This document shows positions 6,825-14,673 of a stretch of 43,462 bases of DNA, in pieces. Position 1 is the stretch's first letter. Each line of letters begins with the position of its first letter. A program made the position numbers and the translations under genes. Where the stretch lies: positions 1 to 43,462 of IMG/VR virus record IMGVR_UViG_3300035099_000622; one strand, written 5' to 3'. This DNA is from a virus. Below the pieces are notes generated by a model. The model ran no database searches. It was not told the DNA's origin and saw only the letters and a list, made by a program, of their open reading frames with translations.

Positions 6825-7852
6825 CTTGCCTCCACCCCCTTCCCGCTCGGTTCGCTTTCGCTCTCGCGCAGCGCGCGCGCCGGCTCTGTGGTCAGTGAAT
6901 CCGCTGTCCTACCGTTGTGGAGCGCGGCCAAAAACTCCGCCGGCGAGGCCCGCTCTGGCCCGCGATTGGCGAAGAAGCGTTGGAAGCGGTGGACGAGGTC
7001 GTTCGCCGTTGCGCCTTGCCCATTGGCCGAAACCGCGATTCGCCCGAAGACGTCCGGCGGCCCGTCAATTGGCCCCATCGCACCATAGGCTTGTTGGTGG
7101 AGGGTCTGATAGAGACTTAGGACGAACTCTCCCGTGAGAATTGCCGGCTTGGATGGGCGGGGGGTGACGGGGGGTGACAACCCCCTGTCGGAGGCTCTTT
7201 GCTTTTTCATTTTTGAATCGTTTTCCCATCCCGCTTTTGTTATTTTTCTAGGTGTATATTCTCTAGCGTAACATTTTGTGACGGTTGAACCGTAACATTT
7301 TGTGACGGTTGACGGTGAAATTTTGATCGAAGGGGGTCGTTCTTGAGGTCCAACCGTAACATTTTGTGACGGTTGAACCGTAACATTTTGTGACGGTTGG
7401 GCGATGTCGCGCTTTAGAATCTCTCCTATGTGTCGCTTGCGCGGACGGCCCATCCGATCATCCCAAACCTCCTTGATCGTCCGTAACACGGACTCGCGGA
7501 GCTTGTCGCCCAGGCAATAGGTGGCCGCTTTTCTGCCGCCGCTCGTCCTGACCAGCTCGACGTAGCCCCATCGCAGCAGCTGCTTGTTAATTCGCCCAGC
7601 CGTCATTCGCGTCGAGCCGATCTTGCCATCCAACGCCTCATACGTCACCGACCACGCTTGCGCGATTTTCGCCTTCTCGCCAAAGGTCTTCCGCGCCGCC
7701 CGCATGGCGAGGAAGAAGTGGCGCATCAGACCAAGGACGGCGCTGGGCGTGAGCTCGGGGAACGCGCCGACGAAGAAGAGGTTGTTGGGCATGGGCGTGT
7801 AGTAGGCTTTCCGCCGAACCTTGCCTTGTGCTTTGTCGGCCTCGTTGGTCAT
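6821..7852 (-). CDS. Lambda O-like replication initiator with internal origin
   Basis: The N-terminal part (about residues 20-130) has the look of phage replisome organisers: MPNNLF, PSAVLGLMRHF, a central EALDGKIGSTRMTAGRINKQL recognition-helix region and a wing-like YVELVRTSGGRKAATY. The C-terminal part (GEFVLSLYQTLHQQ onward) could recruit a helicase loader. Between them the DNA carries four 24-bp-period iterons, read in two different frames as QPSQNVTV twice and STVTKCY twice, then an AT-rich stretch. This mirrors phage lambda gene O with its embedded ori. The start is the ATG at 7852, overlapping the upstream stop by 4 bases; the open frame to 8023 is an overlap artefact. Its 343 residues are similar in size to known O proteins. 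The role is inferred from domain look and architecture. Confidence 0.75.
   Translation of the reverse strand: MTNEADKAQGKVRRKAYYTPMPNNLFFVGAFPELTPSAVLGLMRHFFLAMRAARKTFGEKAKIAQAWSVTYEALDGKIGSTRMTAGRINKQLLRWGYVELVRTSGGRKAATYCLGDKLRESVLRTIKEVWDDRMGRPRKRHIGEILKRDIAQPSQNVTVQPSQNVTVGPQERPPSIKISPSTVTKCYGSTVTKCYAREYTPRKITKAGWENDSKMKKQRASDRGLSPPVTPRPSKPAILTGEFVLSLYQTLHQQAYGAMGPIDGPPDVFGRIAVSANGQGATANDLVHRFQRFFANRGPERASPAEFLAALHNGRTADSLTTEPARALRESESEPSGKGVEAR
7200..7265. other. AT-rich stretch next to the iterons (candidate DNA unwinding element)
   Basis: T-rich runs (CTTTTTCATTTTTG, TTTTGTTATTTTTC, GTATATT) contrast sharply with the GC-rich surroundings and directly abut the iteron array on the 3' side of the replication gene. 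Confidence 0.55.
7264..7398. repeat. Four iterons in two tandem pairs (putative replication origin)
   Basis: Each 23-bp unit has arms AACCGTAACA and TGTGACGGTT separated by TTT, an imperfect dyad (9 of 10 arm positions pair). Copies are at 7264-7286 (two mismatches at its left end), 7288-7310, 7352-7374 and 7376-7398. Within a pair the period is 24 bp; the pairs are offset by 64 bp, which is not a multiple of three. An AT-rich stretch at 7200-7265 flanks the array on the gene's 3' side, the same order as in lambda ori. Confidence 0.8.
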
Positions 7853-8124
7853 CGCAACGTCCCCGCCCTTGCCTTTTCTTCCCAGAGCCGCTTGCGCGCC
7901 TTGCGGAATCCGGCGATGACTATGGACGGGTCGAGGCGCAGCGTCCCCGTGGCGAGTTTGGCCAGCGCGTCGCGGGCTTCCGCGGAATCTTCGAATAGAA
8001 GAAACAGCCGCTCGCCTTGCCACTCACCGCCGAGTGGCTCCAGGCCGCTTGCGTAAAGCACCGCTGCTTGTTCAAGGTCGTGAACGCGGATTGGTGGGGA
8101 GATTGGGGGAGGAATAGCTCGCAT
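7849..8124 (-). CDS. Small DUF5659-like protein upstream of the replication gene
   Basis: A 91-residue protein beginning MRAIPPPISPPIRV. The pattern (HDLEQAAVLYASGLEPLGG, then ERLFLLFEDSAEARDAL, then a basic RKARKRLWEEKA end) resembles small DUF5659-type proteins with a beta-alpha-beta fold. Their function is unknown to me. The ATG at 8124 was preferred to the upstream GTG/ATG codons because AAAGGAA lies 8-14 bases before it. The stop overlaps the start of the replication gene (ATGA), so the two are translationally coupled. It may be a regulator or accessory of initiation. Confidence 0.7.
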   Translation of the reverse strand: MRAIPPPISPPIRVHDLEQAAVLYASGLEPLGGEWQGERLFLLFEDSAEARDALAKLATGTLRLDPSIVIAGFRKARKRLWEEKARAGTLR

Positions 8125-8187
8125 GGTACGTTTCCTTTCTGTCATTGTGGCTGTGGCCGCCAACTTCGCGGCCTTTGATTTCGTTCG

Positions 8188-8232
8188 TCAAAGCCGGTCA
8201 AGGTGAAACCGCGACGGCCGCGGTTGTCAAGG
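8188..8232 (-). promoter_or_regulatory. Candidate leftward promoter with an internal dyad
   Basis: On the minus strand TTGACA (8229-8224) is followed by a perfect dyad with arms AACCGCG and CGCGGTT around five bases (8207-8225). A second TTGACC lies about 25 bases further downstream. The -10 region is poor (TTCACC), so this could be an activated or repressed promoter, or only an RNA hairpin, upstream of the 8124 gene. Confidence 0.3.
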
Positions 8233-8260
8233 GGAATTTCCCTCTATTGTTCCTTCAGAG

Positions 8261-8473
8261 TTAAAAACTCCAAACCAGAATGGCGGAAAAAGTCACACAC
8301 GCCGCCGCCATGCAAAGGAAAGCCCAAACCGCCAGGTCTAGCCTTGCCAAATCAAACCGCCCTCTTCGCCGGTTGTCTGCAGCCGCAGACAACATCCCCT
8401 CACTCAAAAAGAAGACCGCGGCCGCAAGGACGCTTAAAACCAAGCTGGCGACGACGTGGAAGCTCAAATCCAT
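8261..8473 (-). CDS. Small two-helix membrane protein
   Basis: A 70-residue protein with two hydrophobic segments: VVASLVLSVLAAAVFFL near the N-terminus and AVWAFLCMAAACVTFSAILVW at the C-terminus. A basic loop (RRRGRFDLARLD) separates them. GGGAG lies 7-11 bases before the ATG at 8473. It is not recognised as a known family. It sits among early leftward genes, so an early membrane role (superinfection exclusion or anchoring replication) is more likely than lysis, but this is inference. Confidence 0.65.
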   Translation of the reverse strand: MDLSFHVVASLVLSVLAAAVFFLSEGMLSAAADNRRRGRFDLARLDLAVWAFLCMAAACVTFSAILVWSF

Positions 8474-8491
8474 TGGCTTCTCCCTTCAGCG

Positions 8492-8683
8492 TCAGATTTC
8501 TTCGTCGGCCTCGGATTGGCCGGCGTCAAGCCGCTCCACCATGTCGGCGATCTCCGGCCTGTCGCTCGCCAGGTGGAGCGCCAGGTAGACGGAGTTCATC
8601 GGCAGCGATTGCAGGAGGAAGGCGAGTACCTGGGTGGCTAGGTGGTTGTCGAGGTCGGCGGGTTCTTTGATCGCGTGGCTCAC
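8492..8683 (-). CDS. Small protein of unknown function
   Basis: A 63-residue acidic, helical-looking protein (SHAIKEPADLDNHLATQVLAFLLQ... EIADMVERLDAGQSEADEEI). Its ATG overlaps the stop of the upstream ParB-like stub by 4 bases, giving a coupled pair. No family is recognised and no cysteines or membrane segment are present. Confidence 0.6.
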   Translation of the reverse strand: MSHAIKEPADLDNHLATQVLAFLLQSLPMNSVYLALHLASDRPEIADMVERLDAGQSEADEEI

Positions 8684-8850
8684 GTCCGGCCCCCTTCGCC
8701 GAACCGCTCCATGCTCTTGCCGAGCGCGGCCAAGGCCTCGTCGGTTATTTGGCGTGGATTGTCAGGCGAGTCAGCCAAATCGGCGACCGTCCTTATTTTG
8801 CGGGGCTGGCGCCCGACCCCAACGGGTTCGCTGTCGGCGACTTTTGACAT
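8680..8850 (-). CDS. ParB-like N-terminal fragment (stub)
   Basis: A 56-residue protein whose core, TVADLADSPDNPRQITDEALAALGKSMERFG, matches the opening of ParB/Srx-like nuclease domains (L-x-x-P-x-NPR, then helix, then S-x-x-FG). In full-length proteins the catalytic GxRR and the HTH follow; here the frame ends five residues after FG. Phage ParB-like domains are often found next to or fused with DNA methyltransferases, which also lie in this operon. It may be a remnant or a small adaptor. The start is uncertain: ATG at 8850 or 8871, neither with a good ribosome site. Confidence 0.5.
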   Translation of the reverse strand: MSKVADSEPVGVGRQPRKIRTVADLADSPDNPRQITDEALAALGKSMERFGEGGRT

Positions 8851-8965
8851 GGCGAAAGAAAGATGTCCCAAGTCGGGGGCCGAAGTAAAGCGAAAAAACA
8901 GCTTGACGCGGGCCTCCGCCGCCGCCAGGCTCCCCCTTGATTTTTCAGTTCTCTCCCCGCCGCAG

Positions 8966-8990
8966 CCGTAGCCACCCTTTTTAGCTACGG
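8966..8990. promoter_or_regulatory. Inverted repeat just upstream of the portal gene
   Basis: CCGTAGC (8966-8972) and GCTACGG (8984-8990) pair perfectly around an 11-base loop. The right arm shares two bases with GGTGA (8989-8993), the only ribosome-site-like sequence before the portal ATG at 8998. In RNA the hairpin could partly mask it; in DNA it could be an operator between the early leftward and late rightward operons. Confidence 0.5.
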
Positions 8991-8997
8991 TGACCGG

Positions 8998-11202
8998 ATG
9001 CCCAACTTCCTAAATCGCCTCTACTCCAAGGGCCGCGACGCGCTTAGGCGCGGCACGGAAGCGGTGGTGCTGCGCCTGCTCGCGCCGCGCAAGCTCGACC
9101 TCGGCTCGATCTTGGGTGAGCAGGTTGACCGCGAGTCGCTCGTCCGCCGCATGGTCGGGTACGTCTTCGTCTGCGTGACGATCAACTCGGAGGCCGCCGC
9201 GGTCGTGCCGAGGCGACTGTACAGCACGGCAAAGCGCGAGCGGCTTCGCGCCTTCGAGGTTCGCCCGCTGGCCAGGGAAAACGTCGAACGATTGGCCCGC
9301 CGCGCGCTCGGACGCGCCGGCCAACAGCTTCGAGCCGCAATCGACCGGGGCAATGGCGTCCATGAAATCGTCAATGGCCATCCCTGGCTCTCACTCATGC
9401 GCGAACCCAACGGCATCTTGGAGTGGACGAACGTCATCGAACTCACGGCCATGTACGGCCAACTCGTCGGCGACGCCCATTGGTACATCGTCCGCAACGC
9501 CTTGAACATACCAACCCAAATCTGGCCTTTGCCCTCACACCGGATGGTCTTGGCGAGGAGGCCCGACCAGCCCATCGCGGGTTGGCTTTTCCGTGACGGC
9601 GCCACCTCAATGGTCTTTCCCGAGGAGGCGCGGGAGGGGAAGGCCGTCCGGCAATTGCCAACGGTCAACGGCAAAGACCTTTTGATCCCGCCAGAGGACA
9701 TCGTGCATTTCCGACGCATCGTGAATCCGCTCAACCCCTATGGCGAAGGCCTGAGCGCGGTTTGGGCGGGCCGCTTGGCGATTGACCTGCAAACGATGAT
9801 GGAGGAGTACCAGCGCTCGCTCATCGAAGCCGACGGCACCCCGACGGTCTACGCGAAAAGCAAAGAGCGTCGGGCGCAAGGCTGGGAGGCGGAATGGCTC
9901 GAGCACTGGAAAGAGATGCGGCGGATCGCGGGGCCAGGCGTCCCCGCCGTCGTGGGCAGCGACGTCGACTTCCAGGTCGTCGGCCTGTCGCCAAAGGACC
10001 TAGCCTATGAGCGGGGCATGGACGCGATGGTGCGCGAGCTGGCCGCCGTGTTGCGCGTGCCAATGCCGCTGATCGACACTCGGAACGTCAGCTACGCTGG
10101 CGCGCAAGCGGCCTTCTACCAGCACCAGAAGATGACCGTGCAACCCATGAACGCCAAAATTGACGCGGAGATAAACGGCTCGATCATCTGGCCGACTTTC
10201 GGGCCTGACCTGTTCGTCGCCGCCGACGACAGCATCCCCGACGACGAGGAGGCCCTTTGGAAGCACACGCAAATGGGCGTCAGCGGCGGCTTGATAAGCC
10301 CGAACGAGGGGCGTCAGAGGCTGGGCTTTGAAACCATCGACGCTCCGAGCGCCGACAAGCTTTGGATACAGTCGGGCATGCGACCGCTCGACCAGCTCGT
10401 TGGAGCGCCAGTAGGACAAGCCGGTTTCACGGCCTTGGGTGATTCCAGCGCGACGAGGGCGGTCGACCCAGCCGACCCTTTTGGCCCGCAGTCCGCGCGC
10501 GAGTTGGATCGGACGACCTGGCGGTACATTCAAGAGGCGGTTTATCGCGGCGTCGAGGCCGGCGCGGGCGTTCTGGCCGAAGCCGGCAGCCTGAACATTC
10601 CGGACGTCGAGCGCCCTGAAATCGCGGAATTCTTGAAGGGCCACCGCGCCATGTTGAGCCAGAAGGTTTGGCCGAGGATCAACGATGAGACGCGCAAAGC
10701 GGTCTCCGCCATCATTTCGAACGCCATGGAGGAAGGAGCGACCTTGGAGCAAACGGCCCAAAGGATCAACGCCGTGTTCGACTACGCCACTGAGTACCGC
10801 TCCTTGCAGGCCGCCCGAACCGAAACGACGCGTGCTTTGAATCGTGGCGAAGAACTGGCCTATGGGACCAGTGGCGAGGTCGAAAAGAAGCAATGGGCGG
10901 CCAGCGCGGACAGTTGCCCTGAGTGCAAGGCCTTGGATGGTCAAACGGCGGCCATCGGCGAAGCGTTCAAGGGCGGCTACATGACGCCACCAGACCCCCA
11001 TCCCAATTGCACCTGCGCGATCAAACCCGTTTTGACTGGTCGAGGGACGTTTCATGCGGCGCACAAGCGACAGGGCGAAGGGGAAAGCAAGATCGAGAGG
11101 CAAATTGCCAATGCGCTTCGCGGCGTCTTCCAATCGCAGCGGGCGGCGGTGCTCGAGCAATTGGAGAAAAACAATTGGTTCAAGGAAAAACATTTTGCTT
11201 GA
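8998..11202 (+). CDS. HK97-type portal protein fused to a MuF head-morphogenesis domain
   Basis: First gene of the late operon. Residues 1-430 are portal: the dodecameric ring through which DNA enters and leaves the head (DAHWYIVRN, PEDIVHFRRIVNP-x-NPYGEGLSA, then AYERGMDAMVRELAAVLRVP and NVSYAGAQAAFYQH are typical). Residues about 520-680 form an SPP1 gp7/Mu F-like domain with ARTETTRALNRGEELAY, a CPEC motif and HPNCTC near the end, its likely metal-binding cluster. These two proteins are usually separate, adjacent genes; here one uninterrupted 734-residue frame contains both, as in some other phages. The last 45 residues are basic and helical. A short GGTGA precedes the ATG. Assignment is strong for both parts; MuF function is known only in general terms (a few copies in the prohead). 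Confidence 0.93.
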   Translation: MPNFLNRLYSKGRDALRRGTEAVVLRLLAPRKLDLGSILGEQVDRESLVRRMVGYVFVCVTINSEAAAVVPRRLYSTAKRERLRAFEVRPLARENVERLARRALGRAGQQLRAAIDRGNGVHEIVNGHPWLSLMREPNGILEWTNVIELTAMYGQLVGDAHWYIVRNALNIPTQIWPLPSHRMVLARRPDQPIAGWLFRDGATSMVFPEEAREGKAVRQLPTVNGKDLLIPPEDIVHFRRIVNPLNPYGEGLSAVWAGRLAIDLQTMMEEYQRSLIEADGTPTVYAKSKERRAQGWEAEWLEHWKEMRRIAGPGVPAVVGSDVDFQVVGLSPKDLAYERGMDAMVRELAAVLRVPMPLIDTRNVSYAGAQAAFYQHQKMTVQPMNAKIDAEINGSIIWPTFGPDLFVAADDSIPDDEEALWKHTQMGVSGGLISPNEGRQRLGFETIDAPSADKLWIQSGMRPLDQLVGAPVGQAGFTALGDSSATRAVDPADPFGPQSARELDRTTWRYIQEAVYRGVEAGAGVLAEAGSLNIPDVERPEIAEFLKGHRAMLSQKVWPRINDETRKAVSAIISNAMEEGATLEQTAQRINAVFDYATEYRSLQAARTETTRALNRGEELAYGTSGEVEKKQWAASADSCPECKALDGQTAAIGEAFKGGYMTPPDPHPNCTCAIKPVLTGRGTFHAAHKRQGEGESKIERQIANALRGVFQSQRAAVLEQLEKNNWFKEKHFA

Positions 11203-11282
11203 TAAGGCTTTTGCAAATCGGATAGACGTCCATTCCCGAAAGGCTGAATGGCCAGCGCCATCAGCCAAAGGAGCGCCTTTCG

Positions 11283-12386
11283 ATGGCCAAAGAAAAGATT
11301 CCCCGCCACAAATTGCTCTATCGCGGCGTGCGCACGCTCGACTTGACGAGCTATCCGTCTGAACGCACAGTCAAGGCGCAGATCAGCACGGACGACGTCG
11401 GGCGCGACAATCGCGTGGTTTTGACGCGCGGGGCTGAGTTTAGCGACTATCTGCAAAATTCCCCAGTCCTGTGGGCGCACGACCACTCCAAACCGGCCAT
11501 CGGCAGTTGCCTGTGGATCGCCAAGGAAATGGCCGCTTCGCCTCCTCGCATAATCGCCAAGACGCGATTCGCGCCGACTGACGACGGCGAGCGCCTACGG
11601 ATTCTTTACAGTGAAGGGGTACTGCGCGCGTGGTCCATCGGTTGGGACCCGCTTGAGTACGGTCCGGCGACCGAGGACGAGATCCGCGCGAATCCCGAAT
11701 GGGAGACGGCCGCCAAGTCTGAAGGCGGCCTCGAAGTCCATCGGCGCTGGACGTTGTGGGAATACAGCGCCGTGAACGTTCCCGCGCTGCCACAGGCTTT
11801 GACGCTTCTTGAGAAGGCCGTCAGCAAGGGCATGGTTGAACGCCAATGGGTGCGCTCTTTCCTGGGTGTCGAGCTGCCGGCAGGAGACCAAAACCCTGAG
11901 CGGGAGTCGCGTCCAGAAGGCGGCGGCTGGGACGAGACCGAGGACAGCTTCCGCTATCGGATTCACGATCCGGACGGTTACGACAAGTTTCGGATGGTGG
12001 AAATCGTGAAAGAGCCGCCACGCGTAAAAGGCGTCTACGGGCGGAAAAAAGGCACGGATCAGTGGGACTGGCAAGCGCTCATCTTCCCCAAGCCAACCGA
12101 CGAAGAGGCGGGTTGGACTTTGGCGGGAGCGAAGCAATGGCTCGCCGACCATCCCGACTTCAAGAAGGGGCGCGTCGCCGGGCCAAGCGAAAAGGACGTT
12201 GACGGTCAGCCGCCAAGCAATCCAAAGGCGATTGAGGAAAGCGCCGAAATGAAAGCGCCGCCACGGCGCGTCGCCGTTTGCCCCGGCGCGCTCACAAACG
12301 CCGACATAAGCAGGATCGTCAAGGAGACCGTCCAGGACGAGGCGGCCAAGTTTTGGTCGCGCCAAACTGGACGGCCATTGGATTGA
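11283..12386 (+). CDS. Prohead maturation protease (U35 type) with C-terminal extra domain
   Basis: Cleaves the capsid scaffold or delta region during head maturation. The HK97-type protease core is residues 1-175, with VLWAHDHSKPAIG (His66/His68 region), AWSIGWDP (Ser118) and WEYSAVNVPALPQAL. A second domain (about 195-300) contains SFRYRIHDPDGYDKFRM, a GVYGRKKGTDQWDWQALIFPK segment and WTLAGAKQWLADHPDF. This domain recurs in phage head proteins, but its role is unclear to me; it may serve as scaffold or cargo. The C-terminal 60 residues are charged and scaffold-like. A GGAG site precedes the ATG. It lies between portal and capsid, the canonical order. Confidence 0.88.
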   Translation: MAKEKIPRHKLLYRGVRTLDLTSYPSERTVKAQISTDDVGRDNRVVLTRGAEFSDYLQNSPVLWAHDHSKPAIGSCLWIAKEMAASPPRIIAKTRFAPTDDGERLRILYSEGVLRAWSIGWDPLEYGPATEDEIRANPEWETAAKSEGGLEVHRRWTLWEYSAVNVPALPQALTLLEKAVSKGMVERQWVRSFLGVELPAGDQNPERESRPEGGGWDETEDSFRYRIHDPDGYDKFRMVEIVKEPPRVKGVYGRKKGTDQWDWQALIFPKPTDEEAGWTLAGAKQWLADHPDFKKGRVAGPSEKDVDGQPPSNPKAIEESAEMKAPPRRVAVCPGALTNADISRIVKETVQDEAAKFWSRQTGRPLD

Positions 12387-12399
12387 ATCGAAATCAGGC

Positions 12400-12419
12400 C
12401 GCCGGGCTTCGGCCCGGCG
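12400..12419 (+). promoter_or_regulatory. Very stable UUCG-loop hairpin between protease and capsid genes
   Basis: CGCCGGGC, the tetraloop TTCG, then GCCCGGCG. No T-run follows, so it is not a classical terminator. It probably marks an RNA end, a pausing site or a stability element 133 bp before the capsid start, allowing capsid mRNA to differ in abundance from upstream genes. Confidence 0.6.
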
Positions 12420-12551
12420 ACGCTTCGCATGGTCTAGGCAGTTGCGCCACGGCCAGGGGCTGTGAAAGTCAGCTAGGCCAAAAAGACGCGATGGGGCCTT
12501 GGAATGCGATAGTCAGCACAGAATCGCAAACCTATCGAGGAGGCTACCATC

Positions 12552-13967
12552 GTGTCCAAAATCAAGTTCTTGCAAGACTGTGGGCCGAACTGGCCCAAAG
12601 ACGCCGTCGTAGAAAACGACCAGAACGTGCAGCAGGCCTTGGCCGCCGCGGGCCTCGCGAAAGGCGTCGCCTGGGACGACGTGGCGGTCGAGGATGTCGC
12701 CGCCGAGGGCATTCGCCGGGTCATCCAAGAGGCGACGCGCGCTGAATTCACCCGCCTGAACGCCGACCTTGAAAAGCGATTGAGCAAGACAGGCTCGATC
12801 AGCCTCGGGCCGGAGCCGGTCGACAAAGACCCGCGCCGCGGCTGGACAAGTCTGGCCGAATACGCCTATGCGGTCTATTTGGCTGGGATCCCGGGGGCGC
12901 CACGTCAGGCCGCCGAGCGCGTCGCTGACGTTTCCCGCACGGAAGACCTGATCGTCGAAGCGCAACGGCGGCTCGGCACGACACAGAAGGCGGAGATCGC
13001 CTCGCGCCAGGCCGCCCTGAGGGCGCTGCCGGCTGGGACGCTCTCGACCGTGACCGGGCCTGCCGGCGGCTATCTCTTGCCGACCGAGTTCGTGGCCGAG
13101 CTGTGGAAGCCGGTCATCGAGCAAGGGATCATCTACCCCTACGTGCAGAAAGTCCCCACCACCCACATGACCATCGAGTGGCCCGCGATCAACGACACCA
13201 CGCACGCCGCCGGATTGGTCTATGGAGGCGTTGGGGTCTACCGTCGGGCCGAACTGTCCCAAATGACCGCGACCAAACCCGGCTTCGCCACGATGAACCT
13301 GCAACTGACCGAGCAATACGTCTTCGTGAGCGTGCCGAACACGATGCTGCAATTCTCGGCCGTGAGCATCGAACCCCTGTTGACCGAGATCGCCCCGCAA
13401 GCGCTAGCCTGGAAGCTCGAGAGCGAGATTTTCAGCGGCAGCGGCGCTGGACAGCCGTTAGGAATCCTGAACGCCGCGGCCCTGGTCGCCGAGACGCGCA
13501 CCGGCGCGACCATCGTCTGGGACGACATCGTCCGGATGGAGGCGCATGTGCCAAGCCAGTTCGACGGTGACGCCCGCTTCTACCACAACCCGGACTTGCA
13601 CGACGACATTCGCGCGCTCTACGTCAGCGGCGGCGGAAACACCGTGCCGCTCATGGTCGTCACTGGCGGCGGCCCGGCCAAGCCGTTCCAAAACCTGTCG
13701 GGCTACCCGCTGATCCGGACGGAGCATTGCGAGGCGCAGGGCACCAAGGGCGACATATTGCTCGTGTGCCCGAAGCAGTACGTCCTGGCCGAGTACACCG
13801 GCGGGTTGCAAAGCGCCGCGTCGACGCACCTTTACTTCGACTACAACGCGATGGCCTTCCGCTTCGTGTGGTACAACGACGGACGGCCGGTGTGGTTGAG
13901 CAAGCTGACGCCAGAGCACGGCTCGGTCGAAATCAGCCCCTACATCGCCTTGGCGACGGCAGCTTGA
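12552..13967 (+). CDS. HK97-fold major capsid protein
   Basis: Shell protein of the icosahedral head. The start is a GTG with GAGGAGG eight bases upstream. Residues 1-150 form a charged, helical scaffold/delta-like region expected to be removed by the upstream protease. The HK97 fold follows (GGYLLPTEFVAEL near residue 176, the E-loop and P-domain region with VSVPNTMLQFSAVSIEPLLTE, then GSGAGQPLGIL). The late part YPLIRTEHCEAQGTKGDILLVCPKQYVLAEY is characteristic of the A-domain. Its length of 471 residues suits a protein with a fused scaffold. It is flanked by protease and a small virion-like gene. The N-terminal 50 residues (FLQDCGPNWPKDAVVENDQ) resemble a small phage domain also seen alone. 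Confidence 0.93.
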   Translation: MSKIKFLQDCGPNWPKDAVVENDQNVQQALAAAGLAKGVAWDDVAVEDVAAEGIRRVIQEATRAEFTRLNADLEKRLSKTGSISLGPEPVDKDPRRGWTSLAEYAYAVYLAGIPGAPRQAAERVADVSRTEDLIVEAQRRLGTTQKAEIASRQAALRALPAGTLSTVTGPAGGYLLPTEFVAELWKPVIEQGIIYPYVQKVPTTHMTIEWPAINDTTHAAGLVYGGVGVYRRAELSQMTATKPGFATMNLQLTEQYVFVSVPNTMLQFSAVSIEPLLTEIAPQALAWKLESEIFSGSGAGQPLGILNAAALVAETRTGATIVWDDIVRMEAHVPSQFDGDARFYHNPDLHDDIRALYVSGGGNTVPLMVVTGGGPAKPFQNLSGYPLIRTEHCEAQGTKGDILLVCPKQYVLAEYTGGLQSAASTHLYFDYNAMAFRFVWYNDGRPVWLSKLTPEHGSVEISPYIALATAA

Positions 13968-13998
13968 GGCGCGCTGAGGCAAAAGGAGGAGAATTGAA

Positions 13999-14439
13999 AT
14001 GTACCATCCAGTGAAATTCACGGACGATAGCAAGATGCCGGCGCTGATCACGACCGGCGGGATCAACCGCACGCAACTCGCGGCGGCGCAGAACTATGGC
14101 ACGAGCACGTACACCAAGCTTGACATGTACGACAGCGTTTGCGCGGTGGCCATCCTCGACGCGGTCGGCGCGGAGGACACGTTCACCTTGACGTTGCTCC
14201 AAGCGACAAGCGCGGCGGGCGCGGGCGCGAAAGCCTTTGGGACGGCCGCCACAACGACGACCTCGACCGCCGGCACGGTCTTCGCCGTCGCGGAGGTCGC
14301 CCGCAACCTCGACGTCGATGGAGGTTTCTGTTATGTCGGAGCGCGAATCGCCCCAACGACGGGCGACGAGGGACACTACGCGGAAGTCTTGCTGTTCAAG
14401 ACGCATCCACGCGAGCGCAAGTCAAGCATGCCGGCCTAA
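13999..14439 (+). CDS. Small protein after capsid; candidate head decoration protein
   Basis: A 146-residue protein with a strong ribosome site (AAAGGAGGAGAA) before ATG 13999. It is Ala/Thr-rich with many predicted beta strands (TFTLTLLQATSAAGAG, TTTTSTAGTVFAVAEVARNL, GGFCYVGARIAPTTGDEGHYAEVLLF). Position directly after the major capsid and a good translation signal fit a decoration or cement protein made in large amounts. No family is recognised. The YVGARI...LLF ending resembles small virion proteins in HK97-type phages, but this is inference. Confidence 0.6.
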   Translation: MYHPVKFTDDSKMPALITTGGINRTQLAAAQNYGTSTYTKLDMYDSVCAVAILDAVGAEDTFTLTLLQATSAAGAGAKAFGTAATTTTSTAGTVFAVAEVARNLDVDGGFCYVGARIAPTTGDEGHYAEVLLFKTHPRERKSSMPA

Positions 14440-14673
14440 GCGAATGGCGACTCGCGCCTCGATGCTCGACAGGATGGCGAGGTCGAGCGAGCAAAGGGCA
14501 GGCGAAGGCGATTGTCTGCCATAGCCGCCTCGCTTGGATGCGCCGGTTGCGCCCAAGTCGCAGTCGCCCCACAAGCCGCCGTCACAACGGGGCCGAGGGC
14601 GACCGATTGATGGCGGCATTGGTCGAGCGTTGACGGTCTGTCTTGCCACATTGAACTGCGGAGGTGACGAGGA

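Noticed and set aside
12400-12419. Rho-independent terminator after the protease gene
   Set aside because: The stem is strong, but no T-run follows.
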